NCBI GenBank assembly: GCA_025800145.1
Contig: JAOXSH010000005.1
Coordinates: forward strand, 62,001 to 126,000
From: Cohaesibacter sp.
GTDB taxonomy: Bacteria > Pseudomonadota > Alphaproteobacteria > Rhizobiales > Cohaesibacteraceae
Reading direction: 5' to 3'
DNA length: 64,000 nucleotides
Shown piece by piece: positions 28,190 to 35,879 of the stretch (positions are counted from its first letter, which is position 1; each line of letters begins with the position of its first letter). The notes below the pieces were generated by a model that was not told the origin of the DNA, searched no databases, and saw only the letters and a list, made by a program, of their open reading frames with translations. The position numbers were made by a program, and so were the translations under genes.

Positions 28190-28639
28190 ATGATGATCAG
28201 AGCAATTTCTGTGAGCCCTTTGCAAGGGGAACCGGTGGGCATTGTAAGCTTGACATATGATGATCGCTATCGCCGTCGTCTTGCCTTGCAATGCCAAAAT
28301 GGCTTTGCTTTTTTGCTGGATCTGCCCAAAGTCATCGAATTGCGCGATGGGGATGATCTGGTTCTGGAAGATGGACGTCATATTCGCGTCAAGGCCGCCG
28401 CCGAGCCTTTGATGAGGGCTTCCTGCACAGATCACCACCATTTGCTGCGGCTCATCTGGCATGTGGGCAATCGCCATGTGCCATGCGAGATCCATCCCGA
28501 TCATCTGATCCTTCGCTCTGATCATGTGATTGCAGATATGTTGCGCCATTTGGGGGCCGACGTGGTGCTCTTTGAGGGGGCTTTCAACCCCGAAGGCGGG
28601 GCCTATGGACAGGGAAGGACCCATGGCCATGCCCATTGA
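28190..28639 (+). CDS. ureE: Urease accessory nickel chaperone UreE
   Basis: 149 residues from the ATG at 28190 (AGGAG upstream; GTG at 28187 and ATG at 28193 are also possible). Central metal-binding stretch WHVGNRHVPCEI with the conserved dimer-interface histidine in LRSDHVIADMLRHLGADV. The C-terminal His tail is short (GRTHGHAH). Delivers nickel to UreG. Overlaps ureF by 17 bases. Confidence 0.93.
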   Translation: MMIRAISVSPLQGEPVGIVSLTYDDRYRRRLALQCQNGFAFLLDLPKVIELRDGDDLVLEDGRHIRVKAAAEPLMRASCTDHHHLLRLIWHVGNRHVPCEIHPDHLILRSDHVIADMLRHLGADVVLFEGAFNPEGGAYGQGRTHGHAH

Positions 28640-29339
28640 AACCGGGTCCCCTTCCCTCTCCGCTTCTCGCCCAAATCTCGGCCCAAATCTCGGTCTTGAG
28701 AGCGCCTGCTTGCATCAGATGATGGCATGGCTTTCGCCCTCTTATCCCATTGGGGCCTTTTCTTATAGCCATGGGCTGGAATATGCCATGGCTTGTGGGG
28801 ATCTTGCCAATGGGGAAGACTTGCAGGGCTGGCTGTGTGATCTTTTGAGGCGTGGCAGTGGCTGGAATGATGCTATTCTGTTGTGCCATGCTTATCATGC
28901 ACAAGATCAGATAGCTTTGAGCGATTTATCTGAGCTGGCCCAAGCCCTGTGCGCCAGTTCTGAGCGGCATTTGGAAAGCATGGCACAAGGCACCGCCTTT
29001 GCCAAAGTCACACAACAGGTCTTTGCCCTTGACATGCCCCCTGCCCCTTTGCCAATTGCCATTGGCTGGGCGGCCCAACAGCAAGACCTTGCCCTGTCTA
29101 GACTTTTGCCGCTTTATTTGCATAGCTTTGCGGCCAATCTGATCTCTGCTGCCATTCGTTTCATGCCGCTTGGCCAGACAGATGGCCAGAGGCTTTTGGC
29201 AAGCCTTTTTCCTCTTTTCGATGATGTGGCCACACAGGCGCAGCAGGCCGGACTGAATGATCTGGGATCAAGTTGTTTTTTGGCAGATATGGCCGCCATG
29301 CATCATGAAACCATGACCACCAGGATTTTCAGAACATGA
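28623..29339 (+). CDS. ureF: Urease accessory protein UreF
   Basis: 238 residues from the ATG at 28623; a longer frame to 28530 lies in ure[25 protein letters not shown] is the family's signature N-terminal helix region, and [31 protein letters not shown] the C-terminal one. UreF gates the nickel tunnel and regulates UreG GTPase in the UreDFG complex. Residues 5-25 are poorly conserved, so the true start may be later. Confidence 0.92.
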   Translation: MAMPIETGSPSLSASRPNLGPNLGLESACLHQMMAWLSPSYPIGAFSYSHGLEYAMACGDLANGEDLQGWLCDLLRRGSGWNDAILLCHAYHAQDQIALSDLSELAQALCASSERHLESMAQGTAFAKVTQQVFALDMPPAPLPIAIGWAAQQQDLALSRLLPLYLHSFAANLISAAIRFMPLGQTDGQRLLASLFPLFDDVATQAQQAGLNDLGSSCFLADMAAMHHETMTTRIFRT

Positions 29340-29944
29340 CAGAATATGGACCTTTACGCGTAGGCATTGGCGGCCCTGTGGGCGCTGGCAAAACCTCCCT
29401 GACCGAATTTTTGTGCAAATCCCTGGCCGGGGACCATTCCATGGCTGTGGTGACCAATGACATTTATACCTCGGAAGATGCCGATTATCTGATGCATAAA
29501 CAGGTTTTGCCCCAAAGCCGGATTCGTGGTGTCGAGACGGGCGGTTGCCCCCATACTGCCATTCGCGAGGATGCCTCAATGAATTTGGCGGCCATTGATG
29601 ATTTGCTAGAGGCTTTTCCTGATCTGGAGCTGGTTTTGATTGAGAGCGGCGGCGACAATCTGGCGGCAACTTTTAGCCCGGAGCTGGCAGATATCACTAT
29701 CTATGTCATTGATGTGGCAATGGGAGAGGAAATTCCGCGCAAAGGTGGCCCCGGCATCACCCGTTCTGATATTTTGCTGATCAACAAAACCAGCCTTGCC
29801 CCTTATGTGGATGTCTCGCTTGATGTTATGGCGCGTGATGCCAAGGCCCAACGCAAGGAAAAGCCGTTTTTCTTTGCTGATATCAAGTCAGGCCAAGGCG
29901 GAGCTGATCTCATGAAAGCGCTGAAACAGATTGGCGGACTTTGA
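29336..29944 (+). CDS. ureG: Urease accessory GTPase UreG
   Basis: 202 residues. P-loop [27 protein letters not shown], the CPH-like metal motif in [38 protein letters not shown], and guanine-specificity LINKTSL. SIMIBI GTPase that carries nickel for urease assembly. ATGA overlap with ureF. Last gene of the operon; no strong terminator follows. Confidence 0.96.
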   Translation: MTEYGPLRVGIGGPVGAGKTSLTEFLCKSLAGDHSMAVVTNDIYTSEDADYLMHKQVLPQSRIRGVETGGCPHTAIREDASMNLAAIDDLLEAFPDLELVLIESGGDNLAATFSPELADITIYVIDVAMGEEIPRKGGPGITRSDILLINKTSLAPYVDVSLDVMARDAKAQRKEKPFFFADIKSGQGGADLMKALKQIGGL

Positions 29945-30022
29945 CAGGTGGCGATCCTTGAAGAGTATCTTTAAAAGTGCTATTTTGCGGTCTTGTTTCT
30001 CAATCATCGAAAGAAGGGTGCG

Positions 30023-30270
30023 ATGACACATCTTGTATTGTCCGAAATCACAGCCTCTGTTTCGGAATTGAAAAAAAACCTATGGGCACTGTTGCGGCAG
30101 GAGAAGGTGCGGCGGTTGCGATCTTGAACCGCAATCAACCGGCTTTTTATTGCGTACCAGCACAGACCTATGAGGCTTTGCTCGAGCGGCTGGAAGATAT
30201 GGAGCTGAATGCTCTGGCAGATGAGCGTGCCAATGATCCTGTGGTAAAGGTCACTTTTGATGAGCTATGA
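30023..30270 (+). pseudogene. StbD/Phd-type antitoxin gene with a one-base frameshift
   Basis: From the ATG at 30023 the frame reads MTHLVLSEITASVSELKKN and then runs out of frame, stopping near 30119. The rest of the antitoxin (PMGTVAAGEGAAVAILNRNQPAFYCVP...VKVTFDEL) continues in another frame to 30270. The break lies directly after a run of eight A at 30071-30078, where one C is expected (AAC CCT). StbD-type antitoxins of about 83 residues neutralise the RelE/StbE toxin encoded next. It may be true decay, slippage on the A-run, or a sequencing error. Confidence 0.75.
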
Positions 30271-30498
30271 GCTTGGCTTTGTTGCGGCTGCTCTGAAAGA
30301 ATGGCGCAAGCTTGATGCCAATACTCGGCACCAATTCAAAAAGAAATTGGCTGAACGATGCATCAATCCACGGGTGCCCCATGATAAATTATCTGGAGCA
30401 AAAGACCGCTACAAGATCAAATTGCGTGGAGTTGGCTATCGTCTCGTTTATGAGGTGCGCGATGAGGAGATAATCATCCTTGTTGTGGCCGTTGGTAT
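30260..30498 (+). pseudogene. RelE/StbE-family toxin gene, 3' end lost at a repeat junction
   Basis: The ATG at 30260 overlaps the antitoxin end by 11 bases, a usual toxin-antitoxin layout. MSYELGFVAAALKEWRKLDANTRHQFKKKLAER, the P-HDKLSGAKDRYKIKLRGVGYRLVYEV box and IIILVVAVG are RelE-like ribosome-dependent mRNA interferase sequence. After VVAVG, where a KRE..VY tail of about ten residues is expected, the frame enters GCCGTTGGTATAACATGC, which includes a family 1 repeat word. It then runs on without family similarity to 30703, into the next gene. The catalytic tail is missing, so the toxin is probably inactive. Confidence 0.7.
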
Positions 30499-30550
30499 AA
30501 CATGCTTAAAGGCCTACAGGGTTGATTGCACATCCCTGTTCATGCCTATA

Positions 30551-30572
30551 GTCTATGTCCTGGGACATAGAC
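30551..30572. promoter_or_regulatory. 10-bp inverted repeat (GTCTATGTCC-TG-GGACATAGAC), candidate operator of the DDAH gene
   Basis: Perfect arms with a two-base spacer, 66 bases upstream of the DDAH ATG. Size and symmetry suit a dimeric repressor or activator. No T-run follows. Confidence 0.5.
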
Positions 30573-30638
30573 ACCTCAATCCCTGCCTTTGGATTTCAAT
30601 CCACCTTTCAGACAAGAACAAGATTTACGGAGATTGTT

Positions 30639-31430
30639 ATGAGCAATCGCTCTTACACCTTCACCCATGCCATTACCCGTCAACCGGGCCGCTCTATCGT
30701 TGATGGTTTGCGGGCCGTTGATATTGGTGCCCCAAATCACGCACTTTTTTTGCAGCATCACGCTGATTATGTGAAAGCGCTGGAATCCACCGGAGCCAAG
30801 GTTACGATTTTACCAGCTCTGGAAGAGTTTCCAGATTCGGTCTTTGTTGAAGATGCCGCGCTTTGTCTGCCGCAAGGGGCCATTCTTATGCGTCCGGGCA
30901 CAGACAGTCGCCTGGGGGAAGCGGCGACAATGGCCCCGGTGCTGGCTGATCTTTATGAAGAGATCCTGACGCTTGAAGGGCCGGGCACCATTGAAGGCGG
31001 CGATATTCTGACAACCGAGCGGGAAATTCTGGTCGGTACGTCTGAGCGGACCAATGCAAGGGGCATTGAGGAATTGCGCGGGCTTGTGGCGCGTTGGGGC
31101 TATAAGCTGCGCGAGGTGCAGACACCGGAAGGCGTGTTGCATTTCAAAACCGATTGCTCCTTGCTGGATAATGAAACCATTTTGTCAACCGAACGACTGG
31201 CGGCCTCTGGCTGTTTTGAGGGTTATCGGGTGATCCATACAGCGCAAGGCGAAGAGGCTTGCGCCAATGCCATTCGCTTTAATGATCTGGTCCTGATGCC
31301 TGATGGTTTTCCAAAGACCGAAGAGATTTTGCGCGAGGCGGGGTATGATCTCCGCAAAATCGGCAACAGCGAAGCGGCCAAGCTGGATGGGGGCATGTCC
31401 TGCCTGTCTTTGCGCTTCTCGCCACACTAA
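30639..31430 (+). CDS. ddaH: N(G),N(G)-dimethylarginine dimethylaminohydrolase (DDAH)
   Basis: 263 residues from the ATG at 30639 (GGAG upstream). Amidinotransferase-fold motifs: ALEEFPDSVFVEDAALCLP, GPGTIEGGDIL (histidine/acid region), SERTNARGIEELRG, and the catalytic cysteine near the C-terminus in LDGGMSCLSLRF. Hydrolyses methylated arginines to citrulline and methylamines; bacterial members can also act as related guanidino-modifying enzymes. It links to the ureohydrolase at 7418 and urease as nitrogen release from guanidino compounds (inference). Its own palindrome and terminator suggest a single-gene unit. Confidence 0.9.
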   Translation: MSNRSYTFTHAITRQPGRSIVDGLRAVDIGAPNHALFLQHHADYVKALESTGAKVTILPALEEFPDSVFVEDAALCLPQGAILMRPGTDSRLGEAATMAPVLADLYEEILTLEGPGTIEGGDILTTEREILVGTSERTNARGIEELRGLVARWGYKLREVQTPEGVLHFKTDCSLLDNETILSTERLAASGCFEGYRVIHTAQGEEACANAIRFNDLVLMPDGFPKTEEILREAGYDLRKIGNSEAAKLDGGMSCLSLRFSPH

Positions 31431-31452
31431 AGAGAGTCGATTGCAAAATAAG

Positions 31453-31476
31453 CCCGCCTTTAAGAGGCGGGTTTTT
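31453..31476 (+). terminator. Intrinsic terminator after the DDAH gene
   Basis: CCCGCCT / AGGCGGG stem with a five-base loop and TTTTTC. It lies 22 bases after the stop codon. Confidence 0.85.
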
Positions 31477-31478
31477 CT

Positions 31479-31496
31479 TTTGACAGCCGTGCAAAT
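31479..31496 (+). repeat. 18-bp direct repeat flanking repA2 (left copy)
   Basis: TTTGACAGCCGTGCAAAT; the right copy at 32983-33000 differs at one base. It could be a promoter-like element (TTGACA), a binding site for the partition proteins, or a trace of duplication. Confidence 0.45.
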
Positions 31497-31606
31497 GCAT
31501 ATATTTCTATTATTTTTCAAATAGATATTTTATTTGATAGAATTTTTCCCATGAAAGGCATAAAAAGCGGAAGAGGGCTGGATATGCCGCCTAAAAGTCT
31601 CAGATA

Positions 31607-31630
31607 GAGACTTTTAAATCGGGCACTTAA
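31607..31630 (+). repeat. Dispersed repeat, family 2 with hairpin
   Basis: Contains GACTTTTAAATCGGGCACTT. The preceding bases pair with its start (AAAAGTCTC 31593-31601 with GAGACTTTT 31607-31615). The rest of 31431-31787 has no credible gene; it carries the terminator, these repeats and the repA2 control region. Confidence 0.55.
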
Positions 31631-31660
31631 GCAAGGCTGTGAAAGCGCAGAAGCGTTGAT

Positions 31661-31683
31661 ATTAACCGCCTGTTAACCAAAAA
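31661..31683 (+). promoter_or_regulatory. Quasi-palindrome and TGTTAACCAAAAA element upstream of repA2
   Basis: TTAAC-CGCCT-GTTAA (31662-31676) is like TTAAC-AGCT-GTTAA of the repC-distal palindromes but with one extra central base. The overlapping TGTTAACCAAAAA is identical to the repA1 upstream word. Candidate parS-like or autoregulatory site. Confidence 0.4.
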
Positions 31684-31787
31684 AATCTTGCCAGCGTCAG
31701 TCTTTTGGCTGATTATTCACACTTGAAAGCCAAAATCGCAGCTAAAAGCGATATTTTTTAAAATGTGAAGCTGGTGACGATATTCCA

Positions 31788-32981
31788 ATGACCCATCCTG
31801 TCGGTTTTGATCAGATCATTCTTCAGCAAGGGGAGCTGATCTCGGACAAATTGCATATGTTGCGCATGGAGCAATTTCCGCCCAATGCCACTAAAGGCCT
31901 GCGCCAGTTTTCTTTGGCCGAAGTGGCCACTTATCTGGGTGTGACGCAATCCAATATCAAGAAATTGCATTTGGAGGGCAAAGGGCCGGTGCCAACCACA
32001 TCAAGCAGCGGTCGGCGCTCTTATACAGCTCAGCAAATGCTGGAGCTGCGCCATTATCTTGATCAACATGGCCGCGCAGGCAAGACGCCCTATCTGCCCT
32101 ATCGCCGCGATGGGGAAGATTTGCAAATCATCTCGGTTGTCAATTTCAAGGGAGGATCGGGCAAAACCACCACAACCTCTCATCTGGCCCAGCATCTGGC
32201 TTTGACCGGGCATCGGGTGCTGGCCATTGATCTGGACCCGCAGGCTTCCCTGACCGCGCTTTATGGCATTCAGCCGGAGTTGGATCAAACCGGCTCGCTC
32301 TATGAGGCTCTGCGCTATGATGAAGATCGGCAATCCATTGCCAGTGTGATCCGGCCAACCAATTTTCCCGGCTTGGATATTGTGCCCGCCAATCTGGAAT
32401 TGCAGGAATATGAATATGACACACCTCTGGCCGCTGCCAGTAAGGAGAGCAATGAAGGGCGTCTCTTCTTCACCCGCATCACGGAGGTTCTAAGGGATGT
32501 GGCAGATGATTATGATATTGTGCTGATCGATTGCCCGCCGCAGCTTGGCTATCTGACCTTGACCGCGCTGACCGCCTCAACCTCTGTTCTGATTACGGTG
32601 CATCCACAAATGCTGGATATCATGTCGATGAGCCAGTTTTTGCTGATGTTGGGCGGCATTTTGGAAAGCATGAAAAGTGCCGGGGCGGGGATGAATTTGA
32701 GCTGGTTCCGCTATGTTGTGACCCGCTATGAGCCGACCGATGGACCACAGGCCCAGATGGTGGGTTTCATGCAGGCTCTGTTTCCCAATCAGATGCTACA
32801 AAATCATATGCTGAAATCCACCGCCATTTCCGATGCTGGCATCACCAAGCAGACATTATATGAAATTGATCGCTCGCAATTCAATCGCCAGACATATGAT
32901 CGGGCGCTTGGTTCGCTAAATGCGGTCAATGGCGAGATTACCGATCTCATTCACAAAGCCTGGGGGAGGGCGGTTGAATGA
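31788..32981 (+). CDS. repA: Second RepA/ParA partition ATPase (repA2)
   Basis: 397 residues, clearly a RepA of the repABC type: LRQFSLAEVATYLGVTQSNIKKLHLEGKGPVPTT DNA-binding region, VNFKGGSGKTTTTSHLAQHLAL Walker A, VLAIDLDPQASLTALYG, and VLIDCPPQLGYLTLTAL. It aligns along its length with repA1 but differs at many positions. It is therefore a separate lineage rather than a recent duplicate, which would let both partition systems coexist. Followed 70 bases later by repB2; no repC. Confidence 0.93.
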   Translation: MTHPVGFDQIILQQGELISDKLHMLRMEQFPPNATKGLRQFSLAEVATYLGVTQSNIKKLHLEGKGPVPTTSSSGRRSYTAQQMLELRHYLDQHGRAGKTPYLPYRRDGEDLQIISVVNFKGGSGKTTTTSHLAQHLALTGHRVLAIDLDPQASLTALYGIQPELDQTGSLYEALRYDEDRQSIASVIRPTNFPGLDIVPANLELQEYEYDTPLAAASKESNEGRLFFTRITEVLRDVADDYDIVLIDCPPQLGYLTLTALTASTSVLITVHPQMLDIMSMSQFLLMLGGILESMKSAGAGMNLSWFRYVVTRYEPTDGPQAQMVGFMQALFPNQMLQNHMLKSTAISDAGITKQTLYEIDRSQFNRQTYDRALGSLNAVNGEITDLIHKAWGRAVE

Positions 32982-32982
32982 G

Positions 32983-33000
32983 TTTGACAGCCGTACAAAT
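32983..33000 (+). repeat. 18-bp direct repeat flanking repA2 (right copy)
   Basis: TTTGACAGCCGTACAAAT, one base different from 31479-31496, in the repA2-repB2 gap. Confidence 0.45.
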
Positions 33001-33051
33001 CCCGCTTTTGTCTTTTCCTTTCAAGGCTCTGAGCAATAAGGAGAGTGTTTG

Positions 33052-34080
33052 ATGGCCCGTAAAAATCTTCTTGCTTCCATTACCGAGCAATCGGCCAATC
33101 AGCAGGCAAATCCAAAGCGTGCAAATTATGTCAAACGGGGCGCGTCGCGCTCCATGGTCTCCACCATTGAAGAAATGGCCGAGAATAGCAAAAAGATGAT
33201 GGAAGGCGAGACAATCGTCTCGCTGGATGCGGCTTTGATTGATCAGTCATTTGTTGCCGATCGTCTGGAAACGGATCATCAGGCTTTTGAGGATTTGAAA
33301 CAGGCCATTGCCGATCATGGCCAATCCACCCCCATTTTGGTGCGCCCCCATCCCCAACAAAGCGGGCGCTATATGGTGGTCTATGGCCACAGGCGCGCAC
33401 GGGCCTGCCGGGATTTGGGGATGGAGGTCAAAGCCGTTGTCAAAAGCCTTGATGATATTGCCCATATCATCACCCAAGGGCAGGAAAATACCGCCAGATC
33501 CGATTTGACTTTCATCGAAAAAGCGCTGTTTGCCCGCAAATTGGCGGATATGGGGCAAGAAAAGGCTGTCATTCAGGCCGCGCTGACCCTTGATGCAACG
33601 CTTTTATCGCGCATGCAGTCCATCACCCAGACCATCCCGGCGGAGCTGTTGGATACTTTGGGTGCGGCGCGGGGCATAGGGCGCGATCGCTGGGAAGAGC
33701 TGAAACGTTTGGTGCTGCCCCCTAAACAGCGTGCTGTTGCGTTGGCGATGATAGAGGAACCAGCATTCCAAGAGGCGGAGAGTGCGCAAAAATTTGCACT
33801 GCTCTCAGCGCGCCTTGCCAAAAGCGCAGCTGGCAAACAGGCCTCTGCGCCCAAAGGGCGTATGAGCCATGTTGCCAGAAAAGAGCGGAGGCATTGGTCC
33901 GCCAAAGACCAGCGATTGAGAGCCAGCTATCAAGCCAGCGCCAAGCGCTTTAATCTGACTTTGGAAAAAGAAGAGGCCAAAGAGTTTGGTCAGTTTCTTG
34001 CCACGCATCTTGAGCGGCTTTATGAGGATTATCGCCAGCAACGGGCAAAGGCTGGCAAAGAAGAAGACGAGAAAGGCTGA
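33052..34080 (+). CDS. repB: Second RepB/ParB partition protein (repB2)
   Basis: 342 residues from the ATG at 33052 (AAGGAGA upstream). LILVRPHPQQSGRYMVVYGHRRARACRDLG is the ParB CTPase box; GQENTARSDLTFIEKALFARKLAD and LDATLLSRMQSITQTIP continue the domain. With repA2 it forms a partition pair lacking a replication initiator. Unlike unit 1 it is not translationally coupled to repA. Confidence 0.92.
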   Translation: MARKNLLASITEQSANQQANPKRANYVKRGASRSMVSTIEEMAENSKKMMEGETIVSLDAALIDQSFVADRLETDHQAFEDLKQAIADHGQSTPILVRPHPQQSGRYMVVYGHRRARACRDLGMEVKAVVKSLDDIAHIITQGQENTARSDLTFIEKALFARKLADMGQEKAVIQAALTLDATLLSRMQSITQTIPAELLDTLGAARGIGRDRWEELKRLVLPPKQRAVALAMIEEPAFQEAESAQKFALLSARLAKSAAGKQASAPKGRMSHVARKERRHWSAKDQRLRASYQASAKRFNLTLEKEEAKEFGQFLATHLERLYEDYRQQRAKAGKEEDEKG

Positions 34081-34101
34081 TATCATTTTGCTTGAGAGGT
34101 G

Positions 34102-34140
34102 CCTGCCCTTTGCAAATCGCAAAGATTGGCAAAGGGCAGG
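34102..34140. repeat. 12-bp inverted repeat after repB2 containing a TTTGCA-N3-type site
   Basis: Arms CCTGCCCTTTGC (34102-34113) and GCAAAGGGCAGG (34129-34140). Inside lies TTTGCA-AAT-CGCAAA (34109-34123), one mismatch from the palindrome repeated around the polysaccharide cluster. It could act as a terminator stem for repB2 and an operator. Confidence 0.45.
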
Positions 34141-34150
34141 GGGCTTTTTC

Positions 34151-34165
34151 TTTGCATATTGCAAG
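34151..34165. promoter_or_regulatory. TTTGCA-N3-TGCAAA-type operator candidate upstream of alg44
   Basis: TTTGCA-TAT-TGCAAG, one mismatch from the consensus, 104 bases before the alg44 start. Related sites at 34109, 37530 and 46069. Confidence 0.5.
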
Positions 34166-34268
34166 TCAGACAGTGTGATCGACTGCAAAGCATTGGCATA
34201 AATCTTGCTGCTTTTTCCATAAGCGGATCGGGAGACAAACCAGTCCCCCGGCAAGTTTGGGTAAGGAT

Positions 34269-35879
34269 ATGCAAGTCGTTCGTGAACCACCCTGTCAAAG
34301 ACGCCATCATCGGGTCGATGCCCCGTTGAAAGTGACGCTTGCGGATGGGCAGAGTTGCAAAGTTGCCAATTGGAGCCTTGGCGGCCTGAAAATTGAAGAC
34401 TGGCCGGGACCAAGCCCAAAGCTGGCGGATGAGCTGGCCCTGACGCTGCATTTGCCCTTCCAGGGGTTTGACATTGCTTTTGATGTGAGCGCAAAAGTGG
34501 TCAGACTTGAGGATGATGGCGCTTTTGCTGGCCAGTTTACCATGCTGCCCCAGCGTGCTGAAGATTTGATGCAGCATTTTATCGAAGATTTGATTCGTGG
34601 TAAAATGGCCAGCATCGAAGACACGATTTGCCGGATCGATATACCGGTTACCCCCATCTCCACCAAGCCCGATGCCAATCCGCAAGAGGACATGCCGCTG
34701 CGGCGCTGGTCCGTTAAAACCTTGATTATGAGTGTGTTTTATCTGATTGCAGGGTTGGGTATTTTTTCCTATGCGGCAATGTTGCTCTATAGCAATGTCA
34801 TGCGGATTGAAGTGGAATCGGCGGTTGTTGCCGCGCCGCTCTTTTCTCTTTCCATGCCTGTGAGCGGCGAGATTGTGCCGGTAAAATTCCAAAAAGGACA
34901 AAAGGTCGAGCGCGGCGAGCTGATTGCCCGCATCAAAAATCCGGCGCTTTTGCTGAAAATTGAAGACGCCAGACTGAAAGTAACACAGGCAAGAGATGAG
35001 CTGATCCGAACCGAACAAAAAGCCCAGATCGAGCGCGAACGAATGCGGCTTTATCAATTGGTTAGCGAGACGGATCACAATATCGAACTGGCCAGACTTG
35101 AAGCCCATAAAGAAAAGCTCAAGGCGGCGGACCGCCATTATCGCCGTATGAAAAATCTCTCCCGACAGGGCTATGCCGCCCGCTCAAAGCTGGAAGCGGC
35201 CAAACAGCAACAAATGGCGGCAGAAAGCCAGCTGCGTGAGGCAGAGCATCGACTGGCGCAAAGTTCGGCCATGAAGGCGGTGTCAAAGCGCCGCCATTAT
35301 AATCACAAAATCTTTGTGGTGGATCTGGATATGGTGGATCTGGAAGTCAGCCGCGCCCGTTCTGCCTTGACCATGGCCGAGGTCAAGCTGGCCGCGCTGA
35401 TGCGCCGCCGGACCAATATGTTGATCACGGCCCCGGTCAGCGGCGAGATTGTTGCTCTCTTTGCCCCGCCCAATATGCAAGTGGAGCGCAACAAACCGAT
35501 TATGACGATTGAGCAAAGAGACAGTCTCAGCGTCACCGCCTTTTTATCGCAAGACGAAGTGCTCTCCATTGGTATGAATGACGGGGCCTCGGTCTTTTTG
35601 CCCGCTTTGGGCGATCATTTGACGGGCCAAATTGTTGAGATTGATCGCAATGCCGCATCGCTCAAGCCTGACGCCAATCATTATCAATGGAGCGAAAGCA
35701 AGACCCGCACGGCCATTGTCTCGATCAAGTTGGATCTGGCCAATCAGGATCCTGACAAGATCAGGGCTGGCCTGCCTGCGGTGGTGATGTTCAAACGCCG
35801 CAGCACCTCTGCCCTTGTTGGGAAAGTGACAAATTGGTTGTCTTTTGAAAGGCAAGGGGATGATGCAAAGCAGATTTGA
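34269..35879 (+). CDS. alg44: Alg44-like c-di-GMP-binding polymerase subunit (PilZ plus HlyD-like periplasmic domain)
   Basis: 536 residues. A cytoplasmic PilZ domain with RRHHR (RxxxR, residues 11-15) and NWSLGG (NxSxxG, 34-39) retains every c-di-GMP contact motif. One membrane helix follows near 155-180 (VKTLIMSVFYLIAGLGIFSYAAMLLY). A membrane-fusion-type periplasmic part comes next, with two lipoyl-like halves (SMPVSGEIVPVKFQKGQKVERGE and ITAPVSGEIVALFAPPNMQVERNK) around a long coiled coil. This is the Alg44 layout of alginate producers, where c-di-GMP binding switches on polymerisation by Alg8. Start chosen at the ATG at 34269; TTG at 34257 is possible. Overlaps alg8. Confidence 0.88.
   Translation: MQVVREPPCQRRHHRVDAPLKVTLADGQSCKVANWSLGGLKIEDWPGPSPKLADELALTLHLPFQGFDIAFDVSAKVVRLEDDGAFAGQFTMLPQRAEDLMQHFIEDLIRGKMASIEDTICRIDIPVTPISTKPDANPQEDMPLRRWSVKTLIMSVFYLIAGLGIFSYAAMLLYSNVMRIEVESAVVAAPLFSLSMPVSGEIVPVKFQKGQKVERGELIARIKNPALLLKIEDARLKVTQARDELIRTEQKAQIERERMRLYQLVSETDHNIELARLEAHKEKLKAADRHYRRMKNLSRQGYAARSKLEAAKQQQMAAESQLREAEHRLAQSSAMKAVSKRRHYNHKIFVVDLDMVDLEVSRARSALTMAEVKLAALMRRRTNMLITAPVSGEIVALFAPPNMQVERNKPIMTIEQRDSLSVTAFLSQDEVLSIGMNDGASVFLPALGDHLTGQIVEIDRNAASLKPDANHYQWSESKTRTAIVSIKLDLANQDPDKIRAGLPAVVMFKRRSTSALVGKVTNWLSFERQGDDAKQI

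Noticed and set aside
30499..30703. Extended C-terminus of the RelE-like frame as real protein
   Set aside because: No family similarity, overlaps the DDAH start, and follows a repeat junction; treated as read-through.
34081..34268. Possible repC remnant after repB2
   Set aside because: No frame resembles RepC; only inverted repeats and operator-like sites are present.
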